Origin: Burkholderia sp. WSM2230
GTDB lineage: Bacteria > Pseudomonadota > Gammaproteobacteria > Burkholderiales > Burkholderiaceae
NCBI RefSeq assembly: GCF_000472445.1
Contig: NZ_AXAJ01000006.1
Coordinates: 248,157 to 312,156 of the forward strand
Direction of reading: 5' to 3'
Length of the DNA: 64,000 nt
Each line of letters opens with the position of its first letter. The stretch's first letter is position 1. Shown here in pieces: positions 46,636 to 56,464 of this stretch. The notes under the pieces are model-generated. The model was not told the origin of the DNA, made no database searches, and saw only the letters and a program-made list of their open reading frames with translations. A program made the translations under genes and the position numbers.

Positions 46636-48093
46636 ATGGAAAGAAGTATCGTCAGGAACATCGTCATCAACTTCGCGGGAGCGATTGCACCGACCTTCAT
46701 TTCCCTCGTCACGGTGCCGGCCTATATTCATCTGATGGGCGTCGAGCGCTACGGCGTCATCAATCTGGTCTGGACGCTGATCGGCTACTTCAGCGTGCTC
46801 GATCTCGGCACGAGTCTCGCCACAGAAAATCAGATCTCGCGAGCACGCGCCGCCGACGACGACTCGCTCGAGCGCATTTTCTGGAGCGCGTGGTTCATGA
46901 ACCTCGGCACCGGCATAGTCGGCGGGCTCATCATTTATGCAGGCACCATCGTGTACATCACGCACGGTGTGAAGATCGAGCCTGAGTTCCAGCGCGAGGT
47001 GATGGCAAGCTTGCCGTGGATCGCGGTCGCCGTGCCTATCGCGAACGTGTCGTGGGTGTTCGCGGGCGCGATCAACGGAGTGGAACGCTTTGCCAGCTTC
47101 AATATCAATCAGACGCTCGGCACGGCACTTTTCCAGTTGCTGCCTCTCGCCGCGATCTTCTGCTTTTCGCCCTCGCTTGCAGTGGTCATTCCCGCCGCCG
47201 TGCTCGCGCGGCTTCTTGCCGGCCTGATGCTCGGCGCGGCCGCGTTTCGCGCGATCGGCATTCGCCGCGTGCGCATGCCGCAATGGCGTGTGATGGTCGA
47301 ACTGTTCCGTTACGGCCGCTGGCTGCTGCTCTTTTCCGGCGCCGGCATGATTGCGTCGACGCTCGATCGCGTACTCGTCGGCGCGCTCCTCGGCGCGCGC
47401 TTCGTGACTTACTATGCGACGCCGCAGAACCTCATCACGCGCCTGAACCTGCTGCCCGTTGCGATGGTGCGCACGCTGTTTCCGCGCTTGTCTGCCGTAT
47501 CGCGCGCGGATGCCGACGCGATTGCGCGCAGCGCGCTCGCCTTTCTTAACGGCGCGTTCACGCCGTGCCTGATTGTCGCGATGTTCGCGTTGAAGCCCTT
47601 CCTGCTGCTGTGGCTCGGGCCGACGGTGGCGGCCGCGGCACCGGTCGCGTGCGTGCTGATACTCGCCGTGTGGCTGGGTGGCCAGGCGGGCATTCTCGGC
47701 ATTCTCATCCAGGCGCAGGCCAGCCCCGCGTCCATTGCCGTGGTGAGCTGGGTGCAGTTGCCTGTATTCGCCGGCGCGCTGTGGTGCGGCATTCACTGGT
47801 TCGGCATCATGGGCGCGGCGGTCGTTGTCGTGCTCAAGGCGTTGTTCGATTACGGCATGCTGCTTTACTTCGCGCGGCTGCATGTCGGCTCCATCGTGCG
47901 CAATATGCTGGTACACCTCGGCTTTCTGCTGGTTGCGCTCGCGCTTGCAGAATCGGTCAACGAGCTCACTTCGCAGATTGCTGCCGCGCTGGTGCTCACG
48001 TGCACGAATCTCGGGCTCTCGCTGCACGGCTCCAGCGAATTGCGGGGCTTCGTGTACAGGTTGTGGGCTCGCGTGACGCTGTCGACAGGTTAA
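46636..48093 (+). CDS. Wzx-like polysaccharide flippase
   Basis: A 485-residue membrane protein of the MATE/MOP superfamily with about 12-14 hydrophobic segments. It opens IVINFAGAIAPTFISLVTVPAYI and has the family stretch ERYGVINLVWTLIGYFSVLDLG. It would flip lipid-linked repeat units across the inner membrane. It is the only rightward gene in the polysaccharide cluster, lying between leftward glycosyltransferase genes, so it has its own promoter or was inserted separately. The start at 46636 fits the family; the longer frame does not. Confidence 0.88.
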   Translation: MERSIVRNIVINFAGAIAPTFISLVTVPAYIHLMGVERYGVINLVWTLIGYFSVLDLGTSLATENQISRARAADDDSLERIFWSAWFMNLGTGIVGGLIIYAGTIVYITHGVKIEPEFQREVMASLPWIAVAVPIANVSWVFAGAINGVERFASFNINQTLGTALFQLLPLAAIFCFSPSLAVVIPAAVLARLLAGLMLGAAAFRAIGIRRVRMPQWRVMVELFRYGRWLLLFSGAGMIASTLDRVLVGALLGARFVTYYATPQNLITRLNLLPVAMVRTLFPRLSAVSRADADAIARSALAFLNGAFTPCLIVAMFALKPFLLLWLGPTVAAAAPVACVLILAVWLGGQAGILGILIQAQASPASIAVVSWVQLPVFAGALWCGIHWFGIMGAAVVVVLKALFDYGMLLYFARLHVGSIVRNMLVHLGFLLVALALAESVNELTSQIAAALVLTCTNLGLSLHGSSELRGFVYRLWARVTLSTG

Positions 48094-48172
48094 GGTTCTC
48101 AGGACAGTTCACGGTTTACTGTATCGGATACCGAAACATTTGCCTTTGTCGGCCGCCCGTCGCGAACACCTG

Positions 48173-49339
48173 TCAAAACGGCGCCGAATGCGGTGCCGAA
48201 TGGCCCGCCGTGTCGGTAATCCCAACATGCGCTGCACCGGCATCGCGCGTGGCGATGCTGGCGAACCGGCGCGGCTGGCAACTCGCCAGCGCACGCTCGT
48301 AGACGGCAATGTAGCCGTCGCTCACACGCTGCACGCTGAATTTCTGCAGATCTTCCAACGCCCGCTTGGCCAGCCTCGCGCGCGCATCGCCATCGGTCAG
48401 AAGCTGTTCGAGCGCACGCGCGAGACTTGCCGGATCATGCGGCGGCACCAGCACGCCGGCCGCGCCGCCGTCGAGCATCTCCGGAATGCCGCCCACGCGG
48501 GTCGCCACGATCGCGCAGCCCTGCTCGCGCGCTTCGCACAGAACGAGACCGGCCGGTTCGTTATGCGAGGCGAGCACGAACACATCGGCTTGCTGGAGAT
48601 ACGCGCGCGGATCGGCAACAAAACCCGCGAAGCGCGCCTGCCGCGCTATGCCCAACTGCGCCGCAAGCTGCTCCATTGCCGTGCGATCCGGACCTTCGCC
48701 GACGAGGTAGAGCACCGCGTCAGGCACACGCTCGCGCAATGCGGCGAACGCATGCAACAGATCGCGTATGCCCTTGCGTTCGTACATGCCGGCGAGCGTC
48801 ACGATGCTCGGACGGGCAAGCGCGGCCGGCTCCGGCGCGCTCGCGTGTGCGAAGCGCGGAGTGCCGAGCGCGCCGTTGCGCACGACGCACAGGCGCGCCT
48901 TCGGTATGCCGCGCCGCTCCATCGCTTCGCAGACCGCCTCGCTCACCGCGACCACGCGGTCACCGACGCGCATCATCGTCGCGCTTTTCTGGAACTCGTT
49001 GTGCACTGTGGTGACGAGCACGAAACGCCGCCGCAGCACGCCGAAACGCGCGATCAATGCACCGGTCATCATGTGTGCGTGAACGACGTCCGGATCGATT
49101 CGCGCAACCAGCCGGTTGAAACCCGCGAGCATCGCCGGCACGAGTGAGGGACGCGGCGATTGCGCCAACATCACGTGGCGCACGCCGTGCCGCGCGAGCA
49201 GTTCCTCGAAACCCCCGCCGCCAGAAGCAACCGTCACCTCGTGGCCGGCGCGCGCCTGCACGCAGGCCAGATCGACCATCACATTGACGATGCCGTTGCC
49301 GACATTCAGCGCATGGTTGGCAAGATGAACGATTTTCAT
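48173..49339 (-). CDS. Family 4 glycosyltransferase
   Basis: A 388-residue GT-B fold transferase starting MKIVHLANHALNVGNGIVNV. The retaining GT4 EX7E motif is EPAGLVLCE in the C-terminal domain, with GGIPEMLDGGAAGVLVPP following. The N-terminal acceptor domain has DVVHAHMMTGALIARFG. Its ATG overlaps the stop of the beta-propeller gene (ATGA). Last gene of the long leftward operon from 56.2 kb. A disordered tail of about 30 residues ends the protein. Confidence 0.9.
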   Translation of the reverse strand: MKIVHLANHALNVGNGIVNVMVDLACVQARAGHEVTVASGGGGFEELLARHGVRHVMLAQSPRPSLVPAMLAGFNRLVARIDPDVVHAHMMTGALIARFGVLRRRFVLVTTVHNEFQKSATMMRVGDRVVAVSEAVCEAMERRGIPKARLCVVRNGALGTPRFAHASAPEPAALARPSIVTLAGMYERKGIRDLLHAFAALRERVPDAVLYLVGEGPDRTAMEQLAAQLGIARQARFAGFVADPRAYLQQADVFVLASHNEPAGLVLCEAREQGCAIVATRVGGIPEMLDGGAAGVLVPPHDPASLARALEQLLTDGDARARLAKRALEDLQKFSVQRVSDGYIAVYERALASCQPRRFASIATRDAGAAHVGITDTAGHSAPHSAPF

Positions 49340-51756
49340 GGTTGACCTGCAACGTCGATGGAGTTGCGACGGGCAGCCGCGAGCGCGGCCGTCGGCGGTG
49401 TGAAGCGATACATCAGCGCTTTGCCGCGCGCGTCTTCCTCGACGAACACGAGGTATTCGCCCGACGCGAGACGCTGCGCGGTGACCGGCATCGGCACGTC
49501 GGCCCAGCCGCTCGTCGCGCCGACCTCCCTGCCTGGTGTCAGGCGGCCGACGGCGCGCCCGCTCGCGCGGTCGTAGACCCGCACGGCAGCGCTGCGGGTC
49601 TCCGCCGCGAAGATGTACTCGCCTGCCACCGCAAAGCCATTGATCGACAGCCACTCGGGCGCCCCCTTGTCCGGCAGATCGATCACGTAGCGCAGCACCG
49701 GCTGGCCGGTTTTCCAGTGGTCGTAACGGGCGAGCTGCGATCCAGCACCATTCCAGTTGTCCTGATTAAATGGACGGGCGCGCGTCGAGCCGGACACGAA
49801 CAGCGTGTCGTCGTCGGGAAAGTAGTTGAGCCGTGCGATGCGATAGAACGGCGCGGGAGCCGGGCACTGCCGCATTGCGGCGTAACGGTAGACAGGGTTG
49901 CCGACGCGGTCGAAGCCTTGCAACGGAAAAGAGCGGATGCCCGCCGCTTCGGTGCCCTGCCAGATGTCGCCGCGGCTATCTACCCACCAGCCGCGCAGCA
50001 CGGGCGCATCCGTGCCCGTGTCGTTGTGATCGAACGAGGCGGACGAAAAGTCGCCCGCGCCTGTCACGTCGCGCCAGATCCATTCGCCGCGCGCGGGCTG
50101 ATTGCGCGGCCACGTGCCGTCGATATGCGCTTGCGAAAACAGGCCAGACGGAATCGCCGTCTCGCGATCGTCGGCGAAACGGTAGATGCGCAAATAGGAC
50201 GAGTACATGTCCGTGGTGTACAGCAGCCGGTGTCCGTCGATGTTGCGCACCATCGGCATGCCACGCTGGCCGCCGAGAGATAGATGAAAGTATGGATCGT
50301 ACGGATAGCGGAACCGGTCGGCGGTATAGCCGGCATACGACCACTCGTCGCCGGGCGCTCGCGAAAGATCCAGCATAAAGCGCTTGCTGCCGCTATACAC
50401 GGAAGGCGGATTGCCGTCGACGAACTGCGCACCGTCGACGAACAGCAGCCCCTGCAAGCTGAAGCGCTGCCGCCCATCGGGCGTGTAGCTTTCGAGCAGC
50501 GCGCCGTCGTAGGTGCTGGCGCCTGTGCCGAAGCGCCGCGGACCCGCGCCGTTCATCGACACATACACATTGCCCGCGCGGTCCACGCCCACTCCCGTCA
50601 AGCCGTTAAAGCGCTGCGGCCCCTGCGCGCCCGCGCGGCCCGAATAAATGCCGCCTTCCTGGCCTAAGCTCGCCGTCCATTTCATTGCCGTTGCCTGCTG
50701 CGGATTGCCGGCGGACGCGCCTGTATCCGCGGAAAAAATCAGGACCTGCTGGCGCGCGCCGTTGTCCGCGACGAACAGACGCCCTCGTGCATCGACAGCG
50801 AGGTCCACCGGCACGACGCCTCGCGGCAACTGCAGCTCGCCGATCACTGCGCCATTGCGCGCATGGTGCACCACGCGCTGCGCGGCGTCTGTGCGGCTGT
50901 TCTCAATGATCCACAGCGAACCGTCGGGCGCGAGTGCAAGACGTCCGGGCTCGCGCACGGCGAATGTGCCGACGGCTTGCATGGTCTGCGCGTCGATAAT
51001 CTGCACGCGATTCTCGAGCGCGTTCGACACGAAGAGCCGCGTGTCGTCCGCCCCCAGGCCGCGAATCGCGTAATCGCCTTGCGCGGAATAGCGGGAAATC
51101 AGCAGGAAGGCGAGCCGGCTCCCGGCGGGGAATTTCACCTGCCCGGCAAAGGGCACGCCGTCGCGAATGTCGGCGCGGCTGCGGCGCGACACGCCTGTCC
51201 ACACCTCGCCCTCGCGCGGCGACGGTCTGTGCTTCGCGGTCTCGTTGCCGAGGCTCACCATGGTCTGCGCGACATACACATATTCATCGTTGACGGCGAT
51301 CGCGTCGCCGCCCATCATGCCCCAGCCATGCGTCTCGCCGCCGTGACGCAGCAGCTCGCCGTTGCGATACTGGCCGAGCTCGCCGCCACTCTCGTCCCAT
51401 GGCGCATTGGTGAACACGTCGCCTTGCGGCGTGACGGCGATCGCCTGCACGTCGATCTGCATCCAGCGTCCGTCGCCGTAACCCCACGTATTGCCGATCC
51501 ACGACGTTCGATAGGATAGCGAAGCAAATGCACTGGCTGCCCGTGCCTCGGCGGCAGGATTGCTTGCGGCTTCCTGCGCCAGTCGTGCAGATGCCGCACG
51601 ACTCGCCGGCTGGCTGGCCGGCACCGCACCGCTGCCTGCCCGATGACCGTATGTGCTGTACTCCGACTCGCCTGCCGCGAGCAGCACGACCAACGGCAAC
51701 GCGAGAGCACAGGCGCACACCAGTCGCTCGAATGTTTTGCGTGTGACGCGTCGCAT
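49336..51756 (-). CDS. Exported beta-propeller (NHL-like) protein of the polysaccharide operon
   Basis: An 806-residue protein with an N-terminal hydrophobic signal or anchor (FERLVCACALALPLVVLLAAG), an Ala/Ser-rich spacer, then repeated blades with NHL-like motifs (VDARGRLFVADNG, VDRAGNVYVSMNG, VDSRGDIWQGTEAAG). Probably periplasmic. Its gene is translationally coupled to GT4 genes on both sides (13-bp gap upstream, ATGA overlap downstream), which ties it to glycan export or assembly. No catalytic residues can be named; propellers of this kind may bind glycan or partner proteins. The start at 51756 has a weak ribosome site. Confidence 0.78.
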   Translation of the reverse strand: MRRVTRKTFERLVCACALALPLVVLLAAGESEYSTYGHRAGSGAVPASQPASRAASARLAQEAASNPAAEARAASAFASLSYRTSWIGNTWGYGDGRWMQIDVQAIAVTPQGDVFTNAPWDESGGELGQYRNGELLRHGGETHGWGMMGGDAIAVNDEYVYVAQTMVSLGNETAKHRPSPREGEVWTGVSRRSRADIRDGVPFAGQVKFPAGSRLAFLLISRYSAQGDYAIRGLGADDTRLFVSNALENRVQIIDAQTMQAVGTFAVREPGRLALAPDGSLWIIENSRTDAAQRVVHHARNGAVIGELQLPRGVVPVDLAVDARGRLFVADNGARQQVLIFSADTGASAGNPQQATAMKWTASLGQEGGIYSGRAGAQGPQRFNGLTGVGVDRAGNVYVSMNGAGPRRFGTGASTYDGALLESYTPDGRQRFSLQGLLFVDGAQFVDGNPPSVYSGSKRFMLDLSRAPGDEWSYAGYTADRFRYPYDPYFHLSLGGQRGMPMVRNIDGHRLLYTTDMYSSYLRIYRFADDRETAIPSGLFSQAHIDGTWPRNQPARGEWIWRDVTGAGDFSSASFDHNDTGTDAPVLRGWWVDSRGDIWQGTEAAGIRSFPLQGFDRVGNPVYRYAAMRQCPAPAPFYRIARLNYFPDDDTLFVSGSTRARPFNQDNWNGAGSQLARYDHWKTGQPVLRYVIDLPDKGAPEWLSINGFAVAGEYIFAAETRSAAVRVYDRASGRAVGRLTPGREVGATSGWADVPMPVTAQRLASGEYLVFVEEDARGKALMYRFTPPTAALAAARRNSIDVAGQP

Positions 51757-51769
51757 GATCACGGGCGCG

Positions 51770-52927
51770 TCAGAATGCGTCGATTGCTTCGCGGTAAATG
51801 CGCGCGACCTGTGCGGCCACCACTGGCTGGTCGAAGTTCTTGCGCGCATAGTTCCGGCATGCAGTTGCATCCGGCAACCTGCGCCGGCCGAGCAACGCGT
51901 CGGCCATGCCCTCGCCGATCGCCCGAAAGCCGCCCGACCGCAGCACCAGCTCACTCGACAGCGGCGCCACGGCTTCAGGCAGGCCGCCGACCGGCGTCAC
52001 CAGAACCGGGGTTCCAGCGGCAAGCGATTCGATGGTAGTGAGGCCGAAGCCTTCGAGCGACACTGTCGGGACCACCGAAAGATCGGCCGCGCGGTACCAC
52101 AGCGGCACGGTGTCATCCGGCACGAAGCCGGCGAGCCGCACGTTGCCTTCGAGGCCGCGCGCGACGATACGCGCCTGCAATTGCGCGGCGAGCGGGCCCT
52201 TGCCGGCGATGGTCAGCAGCACGTCCGGCACGAGCGGCGTGACGATCGCCATGGCGTCGATCAGATCCTCGAGTCCCATGCGCGAGACGAGGCGGCGGAT
52301 GCAGAATATCAGCGGCCGGTCTTCCGCAAGACCGAGTTGCCGGCGCGCCTCGACTTTCGTCACGCGAGTGTCGAAGTGTGCGACGTCGACACAGCCGGGC
52401 ACGATGCGGATGCTGTCCTCGCCCACGCCATAGGTTTCCTGAAGCAAGCGGGCGAACGCACGCGAGAGCACGATATGACGCGTCGCGCCGCGATAAACGA
52501 AGCGTTCGAGAGCGACGCGCAACGCGCGCGACAGTCCGCCCCCGCCTCCCGGATACGATTCCGCCGCCCACGGCCCGTGAAAATGCACGACCTTCGGCAC
52601 GCCGCGAAACACGCCTGCGGTGGGCGCCGCATACAGTGCGAAGTGCGTCGCGACCACGTCGGGCATACGCGCGGCCCGCAGCACACGCGAATGCCTGCGC
52701 GAGCCGAGAAGCCGTGTGCCAAGCTGCGCCTCCGCGCCCGCAAACGATTGCACGCGGCCACCGGATGCGTTCAGCACGCTCGCGCTGCCCGCCACCATGC
52801 CGCGCACGTTGACGCCCTGCGCAGGCAGCGTATCGACGAGAGCCTTGAACATGCGGTCAAGGCCACCTGGCCGCTCGTTGAACCAGTGCATGCCGATTTG
52901 CAGCGAATCGATTGGAGTCGCGCTCAT
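51770..52927 (-). CDS. Family 4 glycosyltransferase
   Basis: A 385-residue GT-B transferase. The N-terminal domain has the GGLDRMFKALVDTLPAQG acceptor loop and VVHFHGPWAAES; the C-terminal domain has EGFGLTTIE (EX7E) and GTPVLVTPVGGLPEAV. The ATG at 52927 overlaps the stop of the preceding GT4 by ATGA. A Gly run (YPGGGGGLSRA) lies in the linker. Sugar specificity unknown. Confidence 0.9.
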   Translation of the reverse strand: MSATPIDSLQIGMHWFNERPGGLDRMFKALVDTLPAQGVNVRGMVAGSASVLNASGGRVQSFAGAEAQLGTRLLGSRRHSRVLRAARMPDVVATHFALYAAPTAGVFRGVPKVVHFHGPWAAESYPGGGGGLSRALRVALERFVYRGATRHIVLSRAFARLLQETYGVGEDSIRIVPGCVDVAHFDTRVTKVEARRQLGLAEDRPLIFCIRRLVSRMGLEDLIDAMAIVTPLVPDVLLTIAGKGPLAAQLQARIVARGLEGNVRLAGFVPDDTVPLWYRAADLSVVPTVSLEGFGLTTIESLAAGTPVLVTPVGGLPEAVAPLSSELVLRSGGFRAIGEGMADALLGRRRLPDATACRNYARKNFDQPVVAAQVARIYREAIDAF

Positions 52928-54102
52928 AGTTTTACCGGCTCGGTCGCGCATCCGGGCGGCAGCGTCTGTGCCACACGCGCTGCATGCACCTGTTCATAGA
53001 CCGTCAGATAGCGCTCGGCCATGGCCTGCCAACTGAGGCCTCGTGCCACCTCGCGCGCGCGTTCTCCGAGGCTTCGCGCATAGTCTGGATCGTCGGCCAC
53101 GCGCATGATCGCGGCAGCGAGCGCGGCCGCGTCGTCGGGATCGTCAAGCACGACGCCGCTGTCGCGCGCAATCACTTCGGCGCCGCCGGCCGTGCGCACA
53201 GTTATCACCGGCAGGCCGGCGGAGAGCGCCTCCAGCAGCACAAGCCCCATTGGTTCGTAGCGCGAAGGAAACACGAAAGCATCGACCGAGCGCATCAACG
53301 CGGGCATGTCCATCACCATGTCCGTGAAATGCACACGCCCCGAAAGGCCGAGCGACTCGACGAGCGCCGGATAAGGACTGTTATGCAGAATGCCCGCCAC
53401 CGCGAGGTGAACGTTGGTGGACGTATGCACGAGCGCGTGCAGGACCGTGTCGAGATTTTTGCGCGACATGCGCAGATCGCCCGCAAAAAGCAGCATGAAC
53501 GGCGCCTGCGGCAAGCCGAAACGCGCGCGCTCGGACGCGCCAGGCCGGAACTCGTCGACATCCACGCCGTTATGAATCACCTGCACGCGCGCCCCGCCGA
53601 TACCCAGCGCACGCACTTCTCCCGCCACTTTCTGCGAAACCGGCACGATCACCCTCGTGTGACGGAACGACCATTTTTCGCAGGCTATGTTGAGCCGCGT
53701 ATAGAGGACCTGATACGCGTGATAGAAGCTTCGCAGCAAGCGGAATGGATAGAAGCCGCAGCGATACCAGCCGTCATGCACGAAGTGCACCGCGTTGACG
53801 TCGGAGCCGGCCCACGCAATGAAGCCGTTCACATGCACCACGTCGAACCCGTTGCGATGCGCGCGAATCCACGCGCCACAGCGCAATGCGAACATCTGGT
53901 ACTGAACGAGACGCGTTGGCAGACGGCTTCGCGCCACGCGCACGAAACGCACACGCGGATGCTCGACGAGCTCCGGCGCCGCTTCGGCGGCGAGCAGCGT
54001 GACCGAATGGCCTGCCGCCAGCGCCGCCAGCACGACTTCGTAGTTCACGCGTCCTTGCCCGTCGTTCTTGCGCACGACATGGGTGACGATGAGAATCCGC
54101 AT
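52924..54102 (-). CDS. Family 4 glycosyltransferase
   Basis: A 392-residue GT-B transferase starting MRILIVTHVVRKNDGQGRVN. It has DVVHVNGFIAWAGSDVNAVHFVHD in the N-domain and the donor-site segment LLFAGDLRMSRKNLD, then EPMGLVLLE (EX7E) in the C-domain. The ATG at 54102 follows AAGGAC. Coupled to the next GT4 gene by ATGA and 25 bp after the polymerase gene. Confidence 0.91.
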   Translation of the reverse strand: MRILIVTHVVRKNDGQGRVNYEVVLAALAAGHSVTLLAAEAAPELVEHPRVRFVRVARSRLPTRLVQYQMFALRCGAWIRAHRNGFDVVHVNGFIAWAGSDVNAVHFVHDGWYRCGFYPFRLLRSFYHAYQVLYTRLNIACEKWSFRHTRVIVPVSQKVAGEVRALGIGGARVQVIHNGVDVDEFRPGASERARFGLPQAPFMLLFAGDLRMSRKNLDTVLHALVHTSTNVHLAVAGILHNSPYPALVESLGLSGRVHFTDMVMDMPALMRSVDAFVFPSRYEPMGLVLLEALSAGLPVITVRTAGGAEVIARDSGVVLDDPDDAAALAAAIMRVADDPDYARSLGERAREVARGLSWQAMAERYLTVYEQVHAARVAQTLPPGCATEPVKL

Positions 54103-54127
54103 CCTGGTGTCCTTCGTCTGTAATGCG

Positions 54128-55663
54128 TCAGGCCGGCGAGAACGCCGCACCGCTTTGGGCACGACGTCTTCGCGCATAACGCAGCGAAATAACGGGCAAC
54201 GTCACGCCGAGAAAGAAGAACATCCCGGAGACCGACGTGAGCGTGTTGACGAAGACCATCATCGAAAAGATAGCGACGGCCACGCCGACGCCGGAATTGG
54301 CCAGCAGGTCCGTCGGGTGCATCCGGCTCGCGCGGTACGCGCGCCACAACAGCATCAGCACACCTGTGGTGTACAGCACAGTGCCGGGCCAGCCCATCAC
54401 AAAGGGCACTTCCATCAGACCGCTGTCGAAGTCGACCCTCGCGGCCGCGGCCTTGTCGTCGGAAAGCTTGGTGCCAAGACCAGTCGAGCCGAGGCCCTGG
54501 CCCGCGATATCGGTCAGCGCCGAAGCGAGGAACGTCTTGTAGAACTCCGCGCGGGCCTGGTAGCTGTTGTCCTCGCCGATGTCCTGGATCGTGCTGAAGC
54601 GCCGCATCACCGGCTCGGCCACCTGGTCGATCATCATTAGCGGCGCGGCCATCAAGGCGAGGCCGAGCACGCCGGCCACAAGACGCATCCGGCTCTTGCC
54701 GTCGAGCATCGTGAATGAATACATCAGTGCAATCGCGAAGCCGCCCCACGTGCTGCGCACGCTCGTCAGCAACAGTGCCGGAATGCCGACGCAGCCGAGT
54801 ACGATGCGTGCCTTGCCGCGCGCCGCGAGCGACATCTGCAGGATGGTCATGAGCGTGACCGCGAAGGGGCCGCATGAATTCATCGTGCTGCTGACGCGCA
54901 TGCCGAAAGGCACAGGCTGTCCTTCGGACGCCATCTTCGACGAGATCAGCCAGAAGGCATCCCATGGCATCGGCGAGACGAATTCCAGCAGACCGTAGAA
55001 ACTCATCAGGAGTCCGCCATAAACGAACGTCTTCAGCAACACGCGGTGATAGTCCGGATAGTGGCGCCAGGTCACCGTCATATAGAAGGCGACCATCACC
55101 GGATAAAGCCAGTTGATCAGCGTGAAGGTCGCGGCGGCCGGACCGGCTTGCAGAAAGCCCACCACATATGCATACAGCAGCGCGATCACGATCAGCAAAA
55201 GCGGCGCGGCGCGGCGCTGGCCAAATGCTGCAACCTGCTTGACGAGCGTGAATCCCATTAGCGCAACGGCAGCGAGCGGCGCGATCATGATCGGGCTTTG
55301 CGGATTGAACTCACCGCTCACGAAGTCGGCAAGACGCCTCACTTCCGGCGTCAGAAAGAACAGCCAGCACACGAAGCCGAGGTAATGCGCAGGCGAGCGC
55401 CGATACAGCACAAGCGCAACGGCGAAAGCGCCGGCCGGAAACAACAGCTCGACCACTCTGCCCTGATGCAGCACGATAAGGCCGAGCGTCGCGCCGAACA
55501 GCAGCAACGGCAAACGCAGCGGATGTCGAAAACGCGTCGACCTATGGCGGCGTCTGGCCGTGACCGTTCGCGCGTCGCTCGTGCGTGCTGCGCCGCGCCC
55601 GCCGTCAGCCGGCGTGCGCAGCGCAAGTCTCGCGCTCGACGGCGTAATCAGCACCGGCTCCAT
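54128..55663 (-). CDS. O-antigen ligase/polymerase-like membrane protein (Wzy-like)
   Basis: A 511-residue inner-membrane protein with about ten to twelve helices after a basic Arg-rich N-terminus of about 48 residues. The large periplasmic loop near residues 340-410 contains EDNSYQARAEFYKTFLASAL and GQGLGSTGLG, the pattern of the Wzy_C/O-antigen ligase family. It would join repeat units at the periplasmic face. Its ATG shares one base with the GNAT stop (TAATG). Polymerase is favoured over ligase because the cluster also has a flippase, but sequence alone does not decide. Confidence 0.85.
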   Translation of the reverse strand: MEPVLITPSSARLALRTPADGGRGAARTSDARTVTARRRHRSTRFRHPLRLPLLLFGATLGLIVLHQGRVVELLFPAGAFAVALVLYRRSPAHYLGFVCWLFFLTPEVRRLADFVSGEFNPQSPIMIAPLAAVALMGFTLVKQVAAFGQRRAAPLLLIVIALLYAYVVGFLQAGPAAATFTLINWLYPVMVAFYMTVTWRHYPDYHRVLLKTFVYGGLLMSFYGLLEFVSPMPWDAFWLISSKMASEGQPVPFGMRVSSTMNSCGPFAVTLMTILQMSLAARGKARIVLGCVGIPALLLTSVRSTWGGFAIALMYSFTMLDGKSRMRLVAGVLGLALMAAPLMMIDQVAEPVMRRFSTIQDIGEDNSYQARAEFYKTFLASALTDIAGQGLGSTGLGTKLSDDKAAAARVDFDSGLMEVPFVMGWPGTVLYTTGVLMLLWRAYRASRMHPTDLLANSGVGVAVAIFSMMVFVNTLTSVSGMFFFLGVTLPVISLRYARRRRAQSGAAFSPA

Positions 55664-56193
55664 TACAGCATCTCGAACGTATTGACGAGCGCGCTGTCGC
55701 GCTCGCGACGCCGCAAAGCTGCGATCGGTTGCGAGCCGCGCACCTGCCGGGTGAGGCCGATGAACGGCACGCCATGTTCGAGATAAGGACCTTCCGTCTT
55801 CCGAAAGCCGAACTGCTCATAGAACTCGCGCAAACCGACCGGCGCGCTCACGCGTGCGGCGTGTCCCGGCCAACGCTCGCCAATGGCCTGCAGTACGCGC
55901 TCCACGAGCATTTCCGCAGTGCCGTCGCCACGCCGCAACGGACTCGTCAGCACCTTATCGATCACGATGTCGGGATCTTCGGCATCGCCGGGCTGCACGC
56001 GAGCGTAAGCAAGAATCGGCATGGGCCGCGCCATGTCCTCCACGGCAAAGACGTGCAGCGAGATTTCGTCGCGACCGTCCGCATCCAGGCACACATGCGA
56101 CTGCTCGACAACGAACACCGCACTGCGCGCACGCAAGATCAGGTACAGCTCACGCGCACAGAGCTGCTCGAATTCCAGCGTTTTCCAGTTCAT
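55663..56193 (-). CDS. GNAT-family N-acetyltransferase, first gene of the polysaccharide operon
   Basis: A 176-residue acetyltransferase of the ElaA-like type: MNWKTLEFEQLCARELYLIL, VFVVEQSHVCLDADGRDE, and acetyl-CoA motif A in VLTSPLRRGDGTAEMLVERVL. The sequence GFRKTEGPYLEHGVPFIGL near the end is the family's last strand. It opens the leftward operon and is coupled to the polymerase by TAATG. It may acylate an amino sugar or an amino-acid substituent; donor could in principle be a carrier-protein thioester from the divergent operon, which is speculation. Confidence 0.84.
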   Translation of the reverse strand: MNWKTLEFEQLCARELYLILRARSAVFVVEQSHVCLDADGRDEISLHVFAVEDMARPMPILAYARVQPGDAEDPDIVIDKVLTSPLRRGDGTAEMLVERVLQAIGERWPGHAARVSAPVGLREFYEQFGFRKTEGPYLEHGVPFIGLTRQVRGSQPIAALRRRERDSALVNTFEML

Positions 56194-56464
56194 CACATTC
56201 CCCAGCGGATTCTCTGATGTTCGACGCGGCCGACGCGTCTCGCGGCCCTCGTGAGCCCGATCGACAGGCAGGCCCGTTTTGATGGCTACACGTTAAGGCC
56301 GCGATACGGCTGTTTCCGTGCGCCATCGCACTGACGCTGGGCTTTGCCAATTCTTAAATACGAGGCACTGACAACGCGTCGCGTCGCGAGCGCCTATCGA
56401 GCCCATGCATTCGCCTCTACGGGTGAATTTCACGAGACCGCTGCACAACAGAGGGACAATCACC
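56194..56464. promoter_or_regulatory. Divergent control region of the polysaccharide and carrier-protein operons
   Basis: A 271-bp gap between the GNAT and carrier-protein start codons must hold promoters for both operons. An AT-richer patch is at 56345-56362. I found no -35/-10 pair that I would defend, and no repeat or operator. Shared control of the two operons is plausible from the layout only. Confidence 0.4.

Noticed and set aside
48103-48121. Inverted repeat ACAGT/ACTGT between the flippase and GT4 genes as a LexA site or terminator
   Set aside because: The half-sites are in the wrong order for a LexA box, and the 5-bp stem has no T run.
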